Translations under genes and position numbers: made by a program | Assembly: GCF_009870125.1 (NCBI RefSeq) | Contig: NC_046683.1 | Location: 19,787,001-19,851,000 of the forward strand | DNA length: 64,000 nucleotides | Direction: 5' to 3' | Source: Drosophila pseudoobscura | Taxonomy: Eukaryota; Arthropoda; Insecta; Diptera; Drosophilidae | Part shown: piece by piece, positions 38,227-51,189 of the stretch | Position numbering within the stretch: position 1 is the stretch's first letter | How the letters are laid out: each line of letters starts with the position of its first letter | Notes under the pieces: model-generated | Database searches by the model: none | Told to the model about the DNA's origin: nothing | The model's input: the letters and a program-made list of their open reading frames with translations, nothing else

Positions 38227-38662
38227 CTAAATGCATCGCCCATCATTCCGGTCTCGCGTATCAGGTCTTAGGGCCCCGGCTCCCTCTTTGACGTACACGC
38301 CCACGACAACGCCCTTGATCGTAGTTGCGTCACTGGTGCAACAGTTGGACTTGTGCCTCGCCTCCACATCTGGAAGGGGAAGAGCACTGCACACGCCTAT
38401 ACAGGGGCGATGTTCTTGAGAAGCAAGTAAATCATGCGTACCGATGACATCCCTAAAGGACAGTGAGTAAGTTGCAGTGATTTCTGGGCTCTCCAATAGA
38501 ATGGTGACCGCTCGCGTCCGAAGAAATGGCAGCTGAAGATCACGTGTTGAAGCGGCAATGAAGTGAAATTGAATCAGTGACCCTCTATTACTTGGTACAG
38601 ATAAAAGATACCCCCTGTCAGCGCTTTCTTGTGCACATTGACTGGTCTGCTCCGTATGGGTT
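38227..38662 (-). pseudogene. Unrecognised Cys-containing coding segment (3' exon or remnant)
   Basis: From just after a TAA at about 38663 the minus strand stays open for about 140 codons to TAG at 38227. The composition looks protein-like rather than repetitive. It includes the Cys cluster HRPCIGVCSALP, then SNCC, then a final RCI. No good ATG opens the segment, so it would have to be a terminal exon or a remnant. The C-X3-C...CC spacing loosely recalls cystine-knot-type domains, but I cannot name a family. A further minus-strand frame at 38992-39321 might be an upstream exon, but no clean splice sites join them. Confidence 0.35.
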
Positions 38663-39519
38663 TATCAATTTAAGCACTTCGACGATGAGTTTTATTCTTC
38701 GCTGCAGTGGTCCCCTGTGTTGATTGCGATTCTTTTGATTGCGATTCTGGCTGCTTATAGTGCTTACAGTCTCTAGTGTCCAAATTTGCCAAATTCATGA
38801 AAATACAAAACAATAAACCATTTGGGTACGATTATTAAGTGGATACGGCCTTTGAAAGGGCAGCTGGATGAAAACAGGTGGAATGAAAGAGATCAATAAT
38901 CTGAATTAACATCTATGGTAAAGGTTAATGCTGAGATGAAAAATCGTATATTCCAAGTTGAAAACAGGAAAACGAAGGATTGTGTGCAGTTTTATGCAGG
39001 AATCAGAGAATTGGAAACTCTGGTGTACATCAAAATTGTTACGGCCAACTTTGAAACACTTTGACGTACGGGAAAAAGTGAGTTTGGGCGTTGGTGCTGT
39101 CCACCGAGTTGAAGGGCCAGCTCAATAGCCACGTCCTTCATATTTCGTTGAGTGCCAACTCCAGCACTAAGTAGTTGTGCTGTGCAAAAAGCTGTCCTAA
39201 CCGGTTGATCCCGAATTCTGCAGGACATCTCTGAAATTTCAGGTATGCAGGTAAATATAATATAAAAGCGGCCCACGGTACATTTGCAGAAAACTGGTTT
39301 GTAAACTATGAGTAACTTCAAACATTGAATAATAAGAGATAACGGGTTCTTCCGAATCCTGTGACTTGGGTATTATTGGAATATATTTGTAATTTAAATA
39401 GCTACATAAAAGTATAAAACTCAATAAAACTCTGTAACAGTAATTTTTTACTCTACGCGATAGAAGAACTAGGTTGTAGACCTGGATACGTAGATTAAAT
39501 CCGCAGACCTCGAATTTTC

Positions 39520-39770
39520 AATGTAAAATAATAATCCGATCTGATCCAAATCCGGCAGTCTAGAAGATATCGTCATTCTGTGATTCTGCGTTTTTTTGTC
39601 TCGTATCTTTAAAATGGATATCCTTTAAATTCACTTGTAAATTCACTGAGATATCACAGGAGTGTGGATACCATATGTGGTTTCTCTAGCTTTTATAGTC
39701 TCTGAGATCTGTTGATGCTGGTTAAGAATATATGTACAAATCGAATAACCCCTATACTCATTTTGATTAT
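39520..39770 (-). mobile_element. DINE-1/INE-1-like fragment
   Basis: Minus-orientation block with AATCCGATCTGATCC, GAGATATCACAGGAGTGTGG and TATAGTCTCTGAGATCTG, closing near AACCCCTATACTCA. Confidence 0.75.
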
Positions 39771-40859
39771 CAGTTATAATAAACCAACTTGCAACTTGAA
39801 CTCTTAGTGAAGAAAGCTTGTGAGCATGCACATACATATGAGCATGTGAACGCAGCTACATACACATTAATGTATATTCCACTTCCATGCTTCAATGCTT
39901 TCGTCTCCTTTGTCTGTCTCCACTTGCGAAATGCCCCCTCTGCGGAGTTGTTGCGGTCTAAGAGCGAGATTTGCTTAGTCAGCCCTGCTTCACCCGATCC
40001 ACCGCTTTAAAAATGGCACTGGTGATGCACCATGCTAGCCCTCTTTCCATACTTCGTCCGCTCTTCCTGGTTCGACCCCGCACACGGATCTAAACCAACC
40101 CCGAGCTCTGACCACTTTCACCGCAGCTCATAAAGCCGCAAAGTGCCGTTCTGACGTTGGCAGTGTCGTGCTGCACTTTCTACACTTTCCATTCATGCCA
40201 CTCAATCCAAAACCCCACCGTACCCCCGTTATCAGGCATTCTCTGTCGTGAATTTTCTGCAAATGCAAAAATGACGCTTGACTACGCACTCATACATGTA
40301 CGTACGTGTACATACATACATATGTTTGTATGTACATATGTGTATGTGTGAGTGGGTGGGTGTGAGGGTACAAATGCCATAAATAATCTCCATCTCCAAT
40401 TCAACATGCAGTGCTGCGTATCTACCACACTCACAGATCAATGGAACAGGGCTAGCCTCGGCCTCGGAGCCGAAATTGTACCTCTTTCACCGCTATACAC
40501 AGTCATGTGTAAAATATTAAGGAAACTTGGCTTTTTTTTAGCAACACCTCTATAAAATTACTACTTTCATTAGTTTTAAAGTGATCTTCATTTTTTTGTA
40601 GTACCTAAATCTTATTAGAGATAGTTTGGTAATAAAATATGTATCACCCAGTCGGAACTAAGTATAACGTTATTTGATGCTCCATTAGACCAGCTGTGAG
40701 GTATGGTATGGTAGCATGAGTTTTGTAGAGTGTTAATAAAGGGACCAATTAAAAGTCGTTTCTCAAGTGTAATTCCATAGTAAAATCTGGTTCTCATAGA
40801 CGTATTTTTTCTACAGAATAATTACTGGGTAATTTCTTTTGAGTGTTAAGGAACACTGA

Positions 40860-41050
40860 AAACAATCTGATGCAGTTACAATTTCAAAGATACGAGAAAA
40901 CAAAGCATTAAAAGCTATATTATCGACAAGATAGGAGAACTTGGACTGGAGAGGATCATTATTATAGCCAGAACGAAGAAAATATTTGTGGTAGACCTTC
41001 CCAGCGATCGCCGCCTCCTGGCGTCATGAGTAGGCTATAACGTCCGTTTG
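40860..41050 (+). mobile_element. Diverged DINE-1/INE-1-like fragment
   Basis: A weakly conserved plus-orientation internal block (TTTCAAAGATACGAGAAAAC, then ATTATTATAGCCAGAACG) ends in a CGCCTCCTGGCG-like remnant of the terminal block. Confidence 0.5.
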
Positions 41051-41274
41051 GTAATTCGTTGGTAAAAAAAAAGAGATTGTTACGGACGGTGCATTGCGGT
41101 ATATATGAACATATTTAACATTAGGTGGGGAGATGATAGCCGAAGTGCAAGAATTCATTGTACAGTGAAGGAAAGGCATAACTTTTTAGTTTACTGCTGT
41201 TTTAAAATAATTTCCATCGCGATTTAAAAAAAAAAAATTTTATTTCTGATAAAATCAACCAAATAAATTTTTTG

Positions 41275-41545
41275 GACAAAACGAGCGGAACGTTATGATT
41301 TATACCTGAAACTTAGTCAGTATGGCTCCCCCCGCCAGAGGGGGCACACTGCACCAGGAAGAGTGTGTGAAAGAGAGGGAATGAAATTTAATTTGTTGCT
41401 TCTGACCAAATTCGGCAATCTGGTATACATGGTCATTATCTATGATTCTGTGTTTTGGTTGTCTCTTGAAAATTGTGAATGCTACAGAAACCGGATTCTG
41501 TAAGATATAGCAGTGAGATATCGTTATAAATATATTATAAATATA
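41275..41545 (-). mobile_element. DINE-1/INE-1-like copy, 3' half
   Basis: Minus-orientation terminal block AAAACGAGCGGAACGTT, followed by ACTTAGTCAGTATGGC and GCCAGAGGGGGCACAC. A GA-rich tract GAGTGTGTGAAAGAGAGGG lies at 41361-41379. The internal block follows. Confidence 0.8.
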
Positions 41546-42963
41546 AATATAATATAAATAAATAAACATACTTTGTTGACAAGTGGTTTAGGTACTTAAT
41601 ATACGTTCTTGAAAAACACGCTGTGTATCATATGAAAGGTATTTTGAAATTATTTGGGCACTATTAGCGGTCCCTGATTTTGATGGATCCTATGTTCTTG
41701 TAATTTGGCCATATGGTCTTCTTTGTACAAGGATTCATTCTTAGTTCTAGTTGTGTGGAACTGCACAGCATTCAATCTCAAAGTACCTCCAGTGGTCGCC
41801 AAATCGCTCAAATTTGGAAAAATTATAGGCAAGGAGAATCTTAGGAGAAACTCATTCTGCATTTTCCCATTCAAGGCCAATTACATGCTGTGTCGAAATT
41901 ACAAATTCGGCGCACCGTTCAACGTTTAAGAAGAGCTTCGAACCTAAAAAGTTCGAATCAATTTTTGTTGGTTGTTTCCTCAAAAATAATACAAAGTTAA
42001 CCTTTAGGTACATAACACCCGTTATTAACAGTAAATTCAACTGCAATGGACATACAATAAAATCTTGCAGGCATATCAACTGAGTATCGATCAGGTTAAA
42101 TATCTATGATGGTACAAAACAAAGAGTACAAATTCCTCCAGTTTTCAAATCATCCGCTCAACGTTTTCAAAGTGCCCTAAAGTTGCAGCACAATTCAAAT
42201 TAAAATATTCGCACTCCAATTCCTGAACACAAGATAACGACAAATACACACCTTACCAGCGAGTACTCGACTACAAGTATTGAAAGCATTGTATGCTCTA
42301 ATAAATAATAATAAATTAAAGCTAACTGGTTAGAATCGGTTGAATATTGTAGTTGTGCTATGATAAGAGTTCCACTCGACTCCAGACAAACCTAAAGCAT
42401 CAGCACTATTCCTGAGACTCTCACCCAGCATACGGATGCTTGTTAAGTGATCCAGCAAGTGTTTCTATTCAGTGAGACCTCCACCCCGCCCAATCCTTTC
42501 AAAGTATGGGCTGAAGTACACCTTTGATAGCAGGCGGAAACTGTTTCATGGCTTGTTTTATGGGTTTTATTGATGACTCATCAACGAAGGGATAGGGGCT
42601 TGGCCGCACTTGATATGCTGCTCATGTTGTGGACCGAATTTTACGATTCGAAACGGCACCGTTTTCGATTTACTCCAGAAGGGAAGGACTCATTGATGAC
42701 TACAGTCTGATAAAGCAGAGTAAGAAAGGGCCATCTTTATAATGTTTTGGTCCGACAAGTTCATGTATTGTCCTAGGGATACTAAGTCACGGTTTCTATA
42801 AAGACTAGAAATACCAACTATTTTATGGGGTTTTTCCTAAAGCAAAACTGCTTTCGTTCTCATCCCTGAGAATCGAAAAGCCTACCATCGTACCACGTCC
42901 TGCGATTTTAATCCGATTGAATCGATTTGCACGTCGAGCAAATTTCAGACGGTAAGCCACCAG

Positions 42964-44179
42964 TGCACTATGGGCAAAAAGTCAGAAATTTGTGCATAAA
43001 GTATATTTTTCTATATTTTAATAACTTGAAATTTAATGTTTTTCCCAATTTTTCCCACAACCGTAATTATTCATAAACTTTGTGCTATTGTTGCGGATTG
43101 TTTTTTAAAGTGAAGACAATTTGGAAATATGAAAAATAGTCGTGGGGGTATGTAGATTCAACGTTGTAGGTTGGTTTATATATGCTTTGTATGTTTTGTC
43201 GTGTATCGTCAATTGTTGTTCGAGTATTTTTACAGCTGATATTTAGCAAATTTAGTTGTTTTCTGTAGAGCTTAACTTATTCGCAGCGCGAGCTTGCGAA
43301 CAAATAAAATTTGTATGTTTTTCGTTAATGTATTCAGATTACGGTGATAATAACATCTTTTGCCCCTTTTTGCCCGTTTTCGAAAAAAAGGCATATTGCA
43401 GCCGAGTATGAGTTTGGGACAACAACGGACGTGATGACTCTGCGGTATCGAAGTGAGTGTTGGAAAAAATTAACAAAAATCAAGTCAGCAACTCACACGT
43501 TGACCAACTATGCGCAGTTTCATAGCACACGCTAAGAAATATTTGCCTAAATGCAACTGTATGATTTCAAGGTTTAAAGTTAAACATTCATGGTGGCTTT
43601 CGCAGGCGATTGTTATAACCTTGGATTGTTATAGCCTAAAAAACTTCGAAACCTCGGATTTTTACTCCAAATGTTTTAAACCAAGGCCTTCGATTCCAAA
43701 ATATGGTGTTAGTACCTTGCATGCCTGGATTCAATTTTTTGAATTTTTATTAAACGTATCCTATCTTCTGATCCACTTATATTCATATGTTTAAATGAAA
43801 GGCAACATAAATTAAAGAAAAATCCCTTGCCAGCAGGCGTAATAATTCTTTTAAAATGCCCACCATCCCAGAACATTGAAACAATCACGTCAGATACAGA
43901 AAATGAAGATTTGGACTACGCTGACGATTCTGATGCTAGTCTAGAATTTCTGTTAGACGATGACAAACAAAAAAACATATCTGTTAATACAATTTTGAAT
44001 TAATACATAGAAATGTATATTTTTTCTTGGGTGTGGGAAGAGGTTTTGAAGGTGTAGTTTGATGGAAGAAAAAACCAAAAAAATTTATTAATACCTCACA
44101 TTTTTGCGCAAAATTTGGAGGCTCTCACTTTAAAATTTAACTTTATACACAAATTTCGGTTTTTTTTGCCCATAGTGCA
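42964..44179 (+). mobile_element. Degenerate DNA transposon with about 40-bp terminal inverted repeats
   Basis: The left end TGCACTATGGGCAAAAA, continuing GAAATTTGTGCATAAAGT, is repeated inverted at the right end (44140-44179), with a few mismatches over about 39 bases. The palindrome TGCA at both ends leaves it open whether TGCA belongs to the element or is a 4-bp target duplication. Inside, plus-strand frames look like transposase remains. One runs to about 43795 and contains YGVSTLHAWIQFFEFLLN; another at about 43862-44002 is acidic (SDTENEDLDYADDSDASLE) and ends in TAA. They are separated by stops. I cannot assign a superfamily. Confidence 0.7.
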
Positions 44180-46940
44180 GTGTAGAAAGCATTCAAATAC
44201 TTGTATGTTCTTTATTAATCAACAAACAGAATTAATTTAGTTTCGATACCGTGTTATTTGTGGATTCATCAAAACAAACTCAATATGGAAATCAATTGAA
44301 AATGTTTCTAGCCACAACGACGCTGGGGAGAGTCTGTCTTCAGTCCAAGTTAGTGCCCTCGATTGTCCAGATTTCGGGCCGGTTCTCCTGGCAATTTATG
44401 TTGCCCCGACCACATTCTGGTCGCATATGCAGATTAAGCTGAATGGGCTTGTCTGCCCACGAAGCAGATCATGTTTCAAAGAGCCAGTCCCACAACCAGA
44501 CTGAGCCAGATATGGAGATATGGAGACGGAAACGTAGACAGAGTCGGAGCCCAAGACGAAGCCGGAGCCGGAGCCGGAAGTGGGGTAAACTAAAGTGTTG
44601 TTGGCTTGTTACGCAGATGGTAGACATATCCCCAGCAGGATGTGCGCCAAGGATATGCTTGCAAGGCAAACAAATTTACCCATAATGCTGTCAGATGCAT
44701 ATCAGACTATGCCGTAGTAGAAGCCTGAGCCAGAAGTTGAAGTCGACCTAAAATTTACCCTTGCCAAGGAAAAATTCCAGGCTTCTGTCAAACCCAATGT
44801 GGCCGAAATTTGTATACCAAACCAAACTCTTCGCCCAAAGAATGTCTCGGGGCGAAAATTAACAAATTTGCATCCGAATCTATAAATATTTAAGTATGAA
44901 TATCTCTGAATTGTGATATATGTATTTAATGCTCATAACGTCTTCAACTCAACTTCAACTTGAAAGCTTAAAGGAACGGTAAAGCGAAAGGGTATTGGCA
45001 GGCATCCAACTGAGACTACCACTGCGACCGAGCCTAAGCTGGGGAGCTGCTTGCTTTCTTGTTGTCCTGAAAAATTTGTGGATTTCGACTTTTCCCGCTC
45101 CCACTGCTCTTATGGCTGTTGTTTCTCCCACCAAGGATGTTAGACCAAGCAGGACTCCATCTTCTGTTGCTCCTTTTCTTGCTGCAATTTTTGAAATATG
45201 CACAAAGCAAATAGTGCCACCCGCTGGGATCCGTATCCGTTTTCTGTTGCCTTTGCTGTGGTTTTTGTAGTTTCTGGATAATACTGTTGACCAGATGGCC
45301 ACACCGACTTCCCACTGAGCCGGTGTACTGTGCAGGCGGTCGGATTCTTGGTCTTGAACGGATTCCATCTTTTTTGTCCCGGCAGATGAATGATGCTAGC
45401 TACAGTTCCTGTTGGGTTCTGTTTCGGTTCGTTTCAGTACGGTCTGGGCCAGTGTTGGGGCCATCATTTGTGTATTTCCCGACAAATTGGATTTCATCTA
45501 GGGTATGCTCTCCCTGCTACTTTCTCTGCTCAATTAACTTTGTTGCCCCGACCAAAACATGCCATTTCTCAGGCTTCCATCTCCAGCTGCAGCTTCTTCG
45601 GTCCCTCCCTTTTTTCTTGCCCTGGTGCTGTCCTGGCCACACATCGAGTCCATTCTTGATGAATGGCCTGTGATTATGCTAAAGCCCCCAGAATCTTGCC
45701 TGCTCTCAGGAAGCTTAATTCGTGCTATACCCACAAGCGTATGTGCATATGTTCATCGGTCAGCATCGACATCGATCAGACAAGGGATCGATGGTTCCTG
45801 CCATAAGTAAAGGAATTTTCGATTTTGCAGGCTACATAGTATTGTATATTTTTTTGGAAGCCAAAGATTGGTTTGTTTCGAAACGGAAATATTGTGTTGC
45901 ATAGTGGTATCCATTCATTTCAAAATTATTATGTATTTAGATAATTTAATTTCGGATTTATCCATGGTAATTAAATTATATGTCAATTAGTTAGCTTTAA
46001 ATTAAAAAATAATATCGGCACAGAATTTTATGAAAATGTGTTCATATTGCATATATAATATTTTAATGGCTGAACTCTTGTTCGTTAATAAATTGCATTG
46101 TTACATCGAAGCAGCACATTGGCAATATCTAATTGAGATCTTACCTCCTCTTCAGCAATTCATCTTCGATAGTTTCACCCCTGACAATAGCATTCTGATT
46201 GTGTCCTTAATAAAATGATTTCAAGTGTCAAGCGAATCGCTATCCTCGCTTTTCACTCTATTTTTCGGTTTTTTCTATCGCCGGGATCATGCCGATCAGA
46301 TAGCCTTCCTATCTATAAAATCAGAAGTGAATTTTACTTAGGTTGATTGTTGAAACATTCCATTTGGAAAAATGGAACTTTCCAACTTTGTTCGTCTTTT
46401 ATTATCTTATTATTTTTAGAACCGCTTTTATGCTCCATCAATTTGTCATGCAATTCTCGAACATTCTGAAATTTTCTTAGAAAAAGCGCCGATAATCTAA
46501 GATCTCACAAGATATTACTGAGCTTCCTGTAGTATACTAGAATACACCAAAAGGAACAGCCGATTTTATGATAGTGGCAGATTCCGTTTGAACCCTAAAA
46601 TTAAACTGAGATAGTCTGAACAAGCGACCATAAAATATGATTAAAATCCAACGCCTTTCAGAATTCATATGAAAAGAGCAGCCCCAAAGGAATCTCTAAT
46701 TCAAATGTACACCGGAGGCTTCCCGGCTATGCTGTTTTCCAGTGTTGGTAAAAACACGCAAAGTGGCAGAGCTGGGAAATAGAGGAGAAACGATGACAGC
46801 AGCAGCGACGCGATAATGATTTCCGTTTTCACACCTCGCTGCGACACAAAGGATGTCAAATGAAAAAAGTGCAAGCACTCACCCGGTCCAATCCATGCAC
46901 CAGAATCGGAGCATGGAGTAGAAGTGATCCATTTTTCAGG
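44180..46940. other. Intergenic, no gene recognised
   Basis: Minus-strand frames around 44955-45734 are open for 60-137 codons in several registers but share no domain and differ in frame. They may be an old coding relic, and I cannot support a gene. Confidence 0.35.
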
Positions 46941-47869
46941 CGCACAGTGGCGTGAACAACCTTAAAAATCCCGCTAAGTTCACATAAGCCAAGGGGTCAA
47001 CATATGTACATATGTACATACTGCAATTTTCGATTTTGTATTAAACCTTTTTGACTACCAACTGAGTATTTTGTTTGGGTTTTAAGATCTTTTCCCAAAA
47101 GTTCAGTGTCAAGTACAAAAAAATTTGAACTTATTTTGCACAGCTTTTTCGTAAGCTATATTTTTCCTTTAGACTGTTATATCTGTATCTGTCTGTAGTA
47201 TTTAGTTCATTCAAAATTTGAAATCTGCTTTAATAAATTTTGGCTAAAAAATACATTTGTATTACTTGTATAAATATAATAGAATAGCCCGATTGCGACG
47301 ACTGAGCTTTTTTGAAAAAACTTCAATTTATTTTTTGTATTTCTCGTTTTTTTGGCTAATTGAGGGATCAGAACTTATTACAATAATTAAAACAAATATC
47401 TTGCATTTTGCTCCATAAGTTGCTCTAAAACAACTCTCTCTATACAATCTAAAGTCCTGGCTCATCGAAGCTTGAGCCCACGAATAAAGTCATACCATAC
47501 ATGCAAAAAATAATTATCGTGATTATAAACAAGCATCATATCAAAGTTAATTTTGAATTGTTTTCAGTAACAGATCCTAAAAATATTATACGAAAATAAT
47601 AAACAATTTTGTACTTCTGTTTTTCTGGAAAACCGCTAGAATTTGATTTTTCTTATGCGGGGAACTAAAAATATGAAGTCTGAACTTTGACATCACATTA
47701 TCATCGCAGATCCTTTAATGCACACATACAAACATACATAGGGTGATACTTTGTTCACATACTTATGCGGAATCATATTTGTTTTCAAACCATATTAAAA
47801 CTTTTTGCAAATCCAAAATTAGATTTTGGAACTAAACGATGATTTTGGGGTCGCTTACACCACTGTGCG
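46941..47869. mobile_element. MITE-like non-coding element with short inverted ends
   Basis: The left end CGCACAGTGGCGTGAAC, continuing to an AAAATC, is matched inverted at the right end by CGCACAGTGGTGTAAGC and a similar AAAATC. The ends are about 29 bp with several mismatches. The interior is AT-rich and non-coding. I see no clear target-site duplication. Confidence 0.5.
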
Positions 47870-48230
47870 GTGAGGGGAGGTGACGACGGCACCGACGTCA
47901 GCGGAAGTGCAGCATTTGCACATTTCCGGCGCTGCTCACTCAGCCCGTGCATAATCGATTAACTGGCGCGCATAAACATGACCGCAAATGTGCAAATGCA
48001 CGACCACAGACAGAGACGCGGAAGGAGACTGGGGTGGACTCCGGGCCGTATACCCGTTCAGCCGGGACCGGTGCTCGGGCAGGGGCTGGGAATGGGGCAG
48101 GAGGTTCCTGTAGCGGGTGATGTCGACATGCATAAATGCAAATGCCATGGCAATACATATGCAAATTACTTTTCACACACTCTGCTTCACAAAAATGCAC
48201 CACAATCCAGACGGATACGAATACGGCCAC

Positions 48231-48285
48231 GGCTTGCGGGCTACGGGATGCGGGCTGCGGGATGCGGGATGCGGGCTGCGGGTAC
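48231..48285. repeat. GC-rich tandem repeat
   Basis: Repeated 7-8 bp units alternating TGCGGGA and TGCGGGC. Confidence 0.75.
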
Positions 48286-49689
48286 AGACAACAATTATGG
48301 ATGTGAATGAGGATGTGCGCGAGTGCATAGCTGGTTATAGTAGTCTGCCACTAATTTTGTGTTTTCTCTGCGGGCTGATATCCACTAAACTAATTGCAAA
48401 GTGAGACTCTTCGCGATTTCCATGAGGAGACTGAGCAGGGTGAAAGCGATACAGATACAGATGTCTGTGGCGTTCCAAGTGCATACAGTAAATGGATACT
48501 GCTGGTGGGGCATGCTGAAAGGATTTTTTGCACTGATGGGAGTTGGAAGCTGGAAGCTGGGACACTTAACTAATTCGGTGAGACTCAAGGTAGTCAATCT
48601 CCGCAGCCAACAAATGTTCTTTTAGTTCATGGGAATCGTATATCGAATCATATAACAACAAAATTAATAACAGCATCCTACAATACACATATGTACATAT
48701 ATCGACTTTTTTTCCATGGCCGCTGGTAGCTACTATTTCCATCCAAATATCATCAAAGTGACAGTAGATATAATAAAATCTGGTTGAATGCGGTCGGTTA
48801 GTCGTCAGACTTCGTGGAAACAAAGAAAATGGAGGGACATGGTCGTTGATTTTGATCACGAATATAAGAGTATGTTGGTAGATACATATGCTGCCTGTAC
48901 CTTCTTGATTGGGTGATTGGTAAGCAAGTTCGTACCCTTATTATTTCCAAAATACTTCCGTGTAATCGATATCCTTGTGGGCTAGCATCCCATATCCGAG
49001 CCAGGAACCCAGCTTTCGTGCTTGCCGTTGCATTGACAAAGCCACTCCCAGCTTGGCCAAGTCCCAACGAAATTTACGGCATTTCCGGAATGGGGTGGAG
49101 GAGGAGGTGGAGTGTTCAAGTAAATCAGAGAGCAAAGATGGCAAAAACTTTTGCCTCGATTTTTGGCAAATTAATTTTAGTTAAATTTCAGCACGTTTAC
49201 GAGTATTGTTTTACCTTTCAGGGGATGGAAAGTGAAAACCAACAAATGACGGCTTGGATGGGAGCAGGTCCTGGAAGCCCGTAGGCTGTTGGGGGGCGTT
49301 GAAAATTTTGAGGCGTATAACTTTTGCCTTATTGTGCTTTGGCGGAAGTTGAAAAGCCGAACAGCTGCAGGACCTGCCAAACGGGGAGGACGGCAAGGGA
49401 GTGGTATCTAAGATAAAAGTCTGGTGGTAGGCAGCAGACAAATGGCCAAAAAGTTGTCGGAAAAGTCCCCCCTAACTATAAGCCGCCCACGGCTCTTTTT
49501 GTGCTTCTCGGCACCCCGTACTCGTTGTGTATAATGTACTCGTGCCGACGAATTTTACAGCCTAAGGGAAGCATTTTCGTCACGCAATATGGATGTTGGT
49601 TGTGCCGATAAAGTGAGCATCCCAGGTCTTGCTTGCGAGATTATCCCAATGGTGTTACACCACATAAGAAAAACTAGTGTTATTGCACT

Positions 49690-50345
49690 TTTAGACCGCC
49701 AGTAGCATTACAAGTATGTGGAAGATCCCTGGATGTTTAAGCACTTTGGTGGGTCTTTTTTCCTAAAGCCTCTGAGAGGGCCCTGTTGCTTCCCCCTCTA
49801 TTAAGTTCAGGACATTCTCATAGGATGTGTTCTAAGTACTGGTGGCTGTCCGAGAAAATGTAGATTTGATATCTAACATATATACGCGTCTGAAATCCGG
49901 CTGAAATGCCAAGGTTTTTTGAAAGTGTACCCTTGTGTTCTTGGCCGTCGGAGACTCGTATCTTAAAGGTGGTCAATGAGATTCTAGTAATACATACATA
50001 AAAGGTAATAGAGATACAACTGTCACCGTTCCCGAAGCATCCGTGCGGCATTTTCTCATTCCCTTTGTGATGCCTCTACATACTAGGCAATGCAATTTGA
50101 CGCGATCAGACGCTGTTTTTCTTTGAGAGAACTTAGTCCCCAACACTATTGCAGAATATGTGATAATTCTAGTGACTGTATTGAATGACTTTTTCCGGCT
50201 GAGGCCTTAGGTTCTACCGAAACTCCTATTGCAGGCAAAGAATGCACTTTGGGTTTTAATTATGGTATTTCTTAGGTGTGAGTTCCAGGTGAGTTTGGAG
50301 TCAAGGGCGACTCCAAGATAAAGGACTTAACTTGCAAAATAATAA
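49690..50345 (-). pseudogene. Degenerate non-LTR reverse-transcriptase fragment (C-terminal part)
   Basis: On the minus strand one frame reads YLGVALDSKLTWNSHL (about 50330-50275), the conserved motif after the RT catalytic site. After a stop come ITYSAIVLGTKFSQ and LVCRGITKGMRKCRTDA, which match the usual downstream thumb region of jockey/I/R1-type elements. At least one in-frame stop interrupts it. It is unrelated in position to the intact R1-clade element and much older. Confidence 0.75.
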
Positions 50346-50843
50346 TCCTTCATTAATAGTACATTTTTTGGCTGAGTTTATTCCTTGAATTGGCTTTGGA
50401 CGCATCCGTTCCAACACACTTGCAGCACATCAAGAGACCCGTGACTATAAAAGGGAAAGGAGAAAGAAGTACTTGGGGACTCGGACCGTACCGCTTTCAA
50501 TTACCTATGTAGTTGTTATGGTAACTCTCTTGCCTCTATACCCACCCTTGCAATGATTTTCCAATGACAATGATTAAAGGAACTGATTACAACACTTTAA
50601 TTACCCTCTTTCACCCATTCTGGAACACCTGACACACGTTATTACTCCATTCTTAATACTTATTTACTTCATAATATTCAGTTCAGATGCACAATGTACG
50701 ATGAAAATGATAATTTATAACTGTTCGTTATTCTTAATTATAGTCTCGTTTATTCTAATTCAAAAATATTGATTTTTATATGAGGCACCACTTATTTCAA
50801 TACATCTTAATCAACTTGTGCGTTTAAACCATTATTTTTGAAT

Positions 50844-51056
50844 TTATTTTGATTTCGGCTTTTCCTCCGCTGCTGTAGATAATGGATATCTCGCTGTTCT
50901 AGCTGAAGTCTGCTGTGGCAACCTCTGCAGAACGATGCTAGTGCTTTGAAGGTGGTAGTGTAGTTCTTTACGAATGCTCGGACTTAGTCGCCGCTGCCCA
51001 GCGATGTGTCCTGTGCTACGACCAAGCTGATGTTTTCGCTGGTGCCTTGATTCCAT
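50844..51056 (-). CDS. Small basic protein, 70 aa, hypothetical
   Basis: The frame starts at ATG (51056) and ends in TAA inside an AAATAAA signal at about 50844. The product is rich in Arg, Lys, His, Gln and Ser and has no Cys, no signal peptide and no repeats. Codon use looks more gene-like than the AT-rich surroundings. Small very basic proteins of this kind are common among testis-expressed Drosophila genes, but nothing identifies the family. It may also be the last exon of a longer gene or a chance frame. Confidence 0.3.
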   Translation of the reverse strand: MESRHQRKHQLGRSTGHIAGQRRLSPSIRKELHYHLQSTSIVLQRLPQQTSARTARYPLSTAAEEKPKSK

Positions 51057-51189
51057 TTTCCATTTTCATCCTTTGCAAGCTCAGATCAGGGACACTCGCA
51101 TCTGCAATGCTAGTTCGCTTTTCCCTGGGCTCGTCTGTCTAGCTCTTCTATAACGTAAAACGTAACGTAACGTTCCCTGCAAAACTGTT

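Noticed and set aside
40500..40860. Possible Tc1/mariner remnant starting CAGTCATGTGTAAAATATT
   Set aside because: I could not find a matching inverted right end or a recognisable transposase motif.
41640..42120. Possible helix-turn-helix transposase relic
   Set aside because: Fragments such as IAQIWKNYRQG are suggestive, but frames are short and no terminal repeats were found.
44955..45734. Several overlapping minus-strand frames of 60-137 codons
   Set aside because: No register is clearly favoured, no family is recognised and no promoter or introns tie them together.
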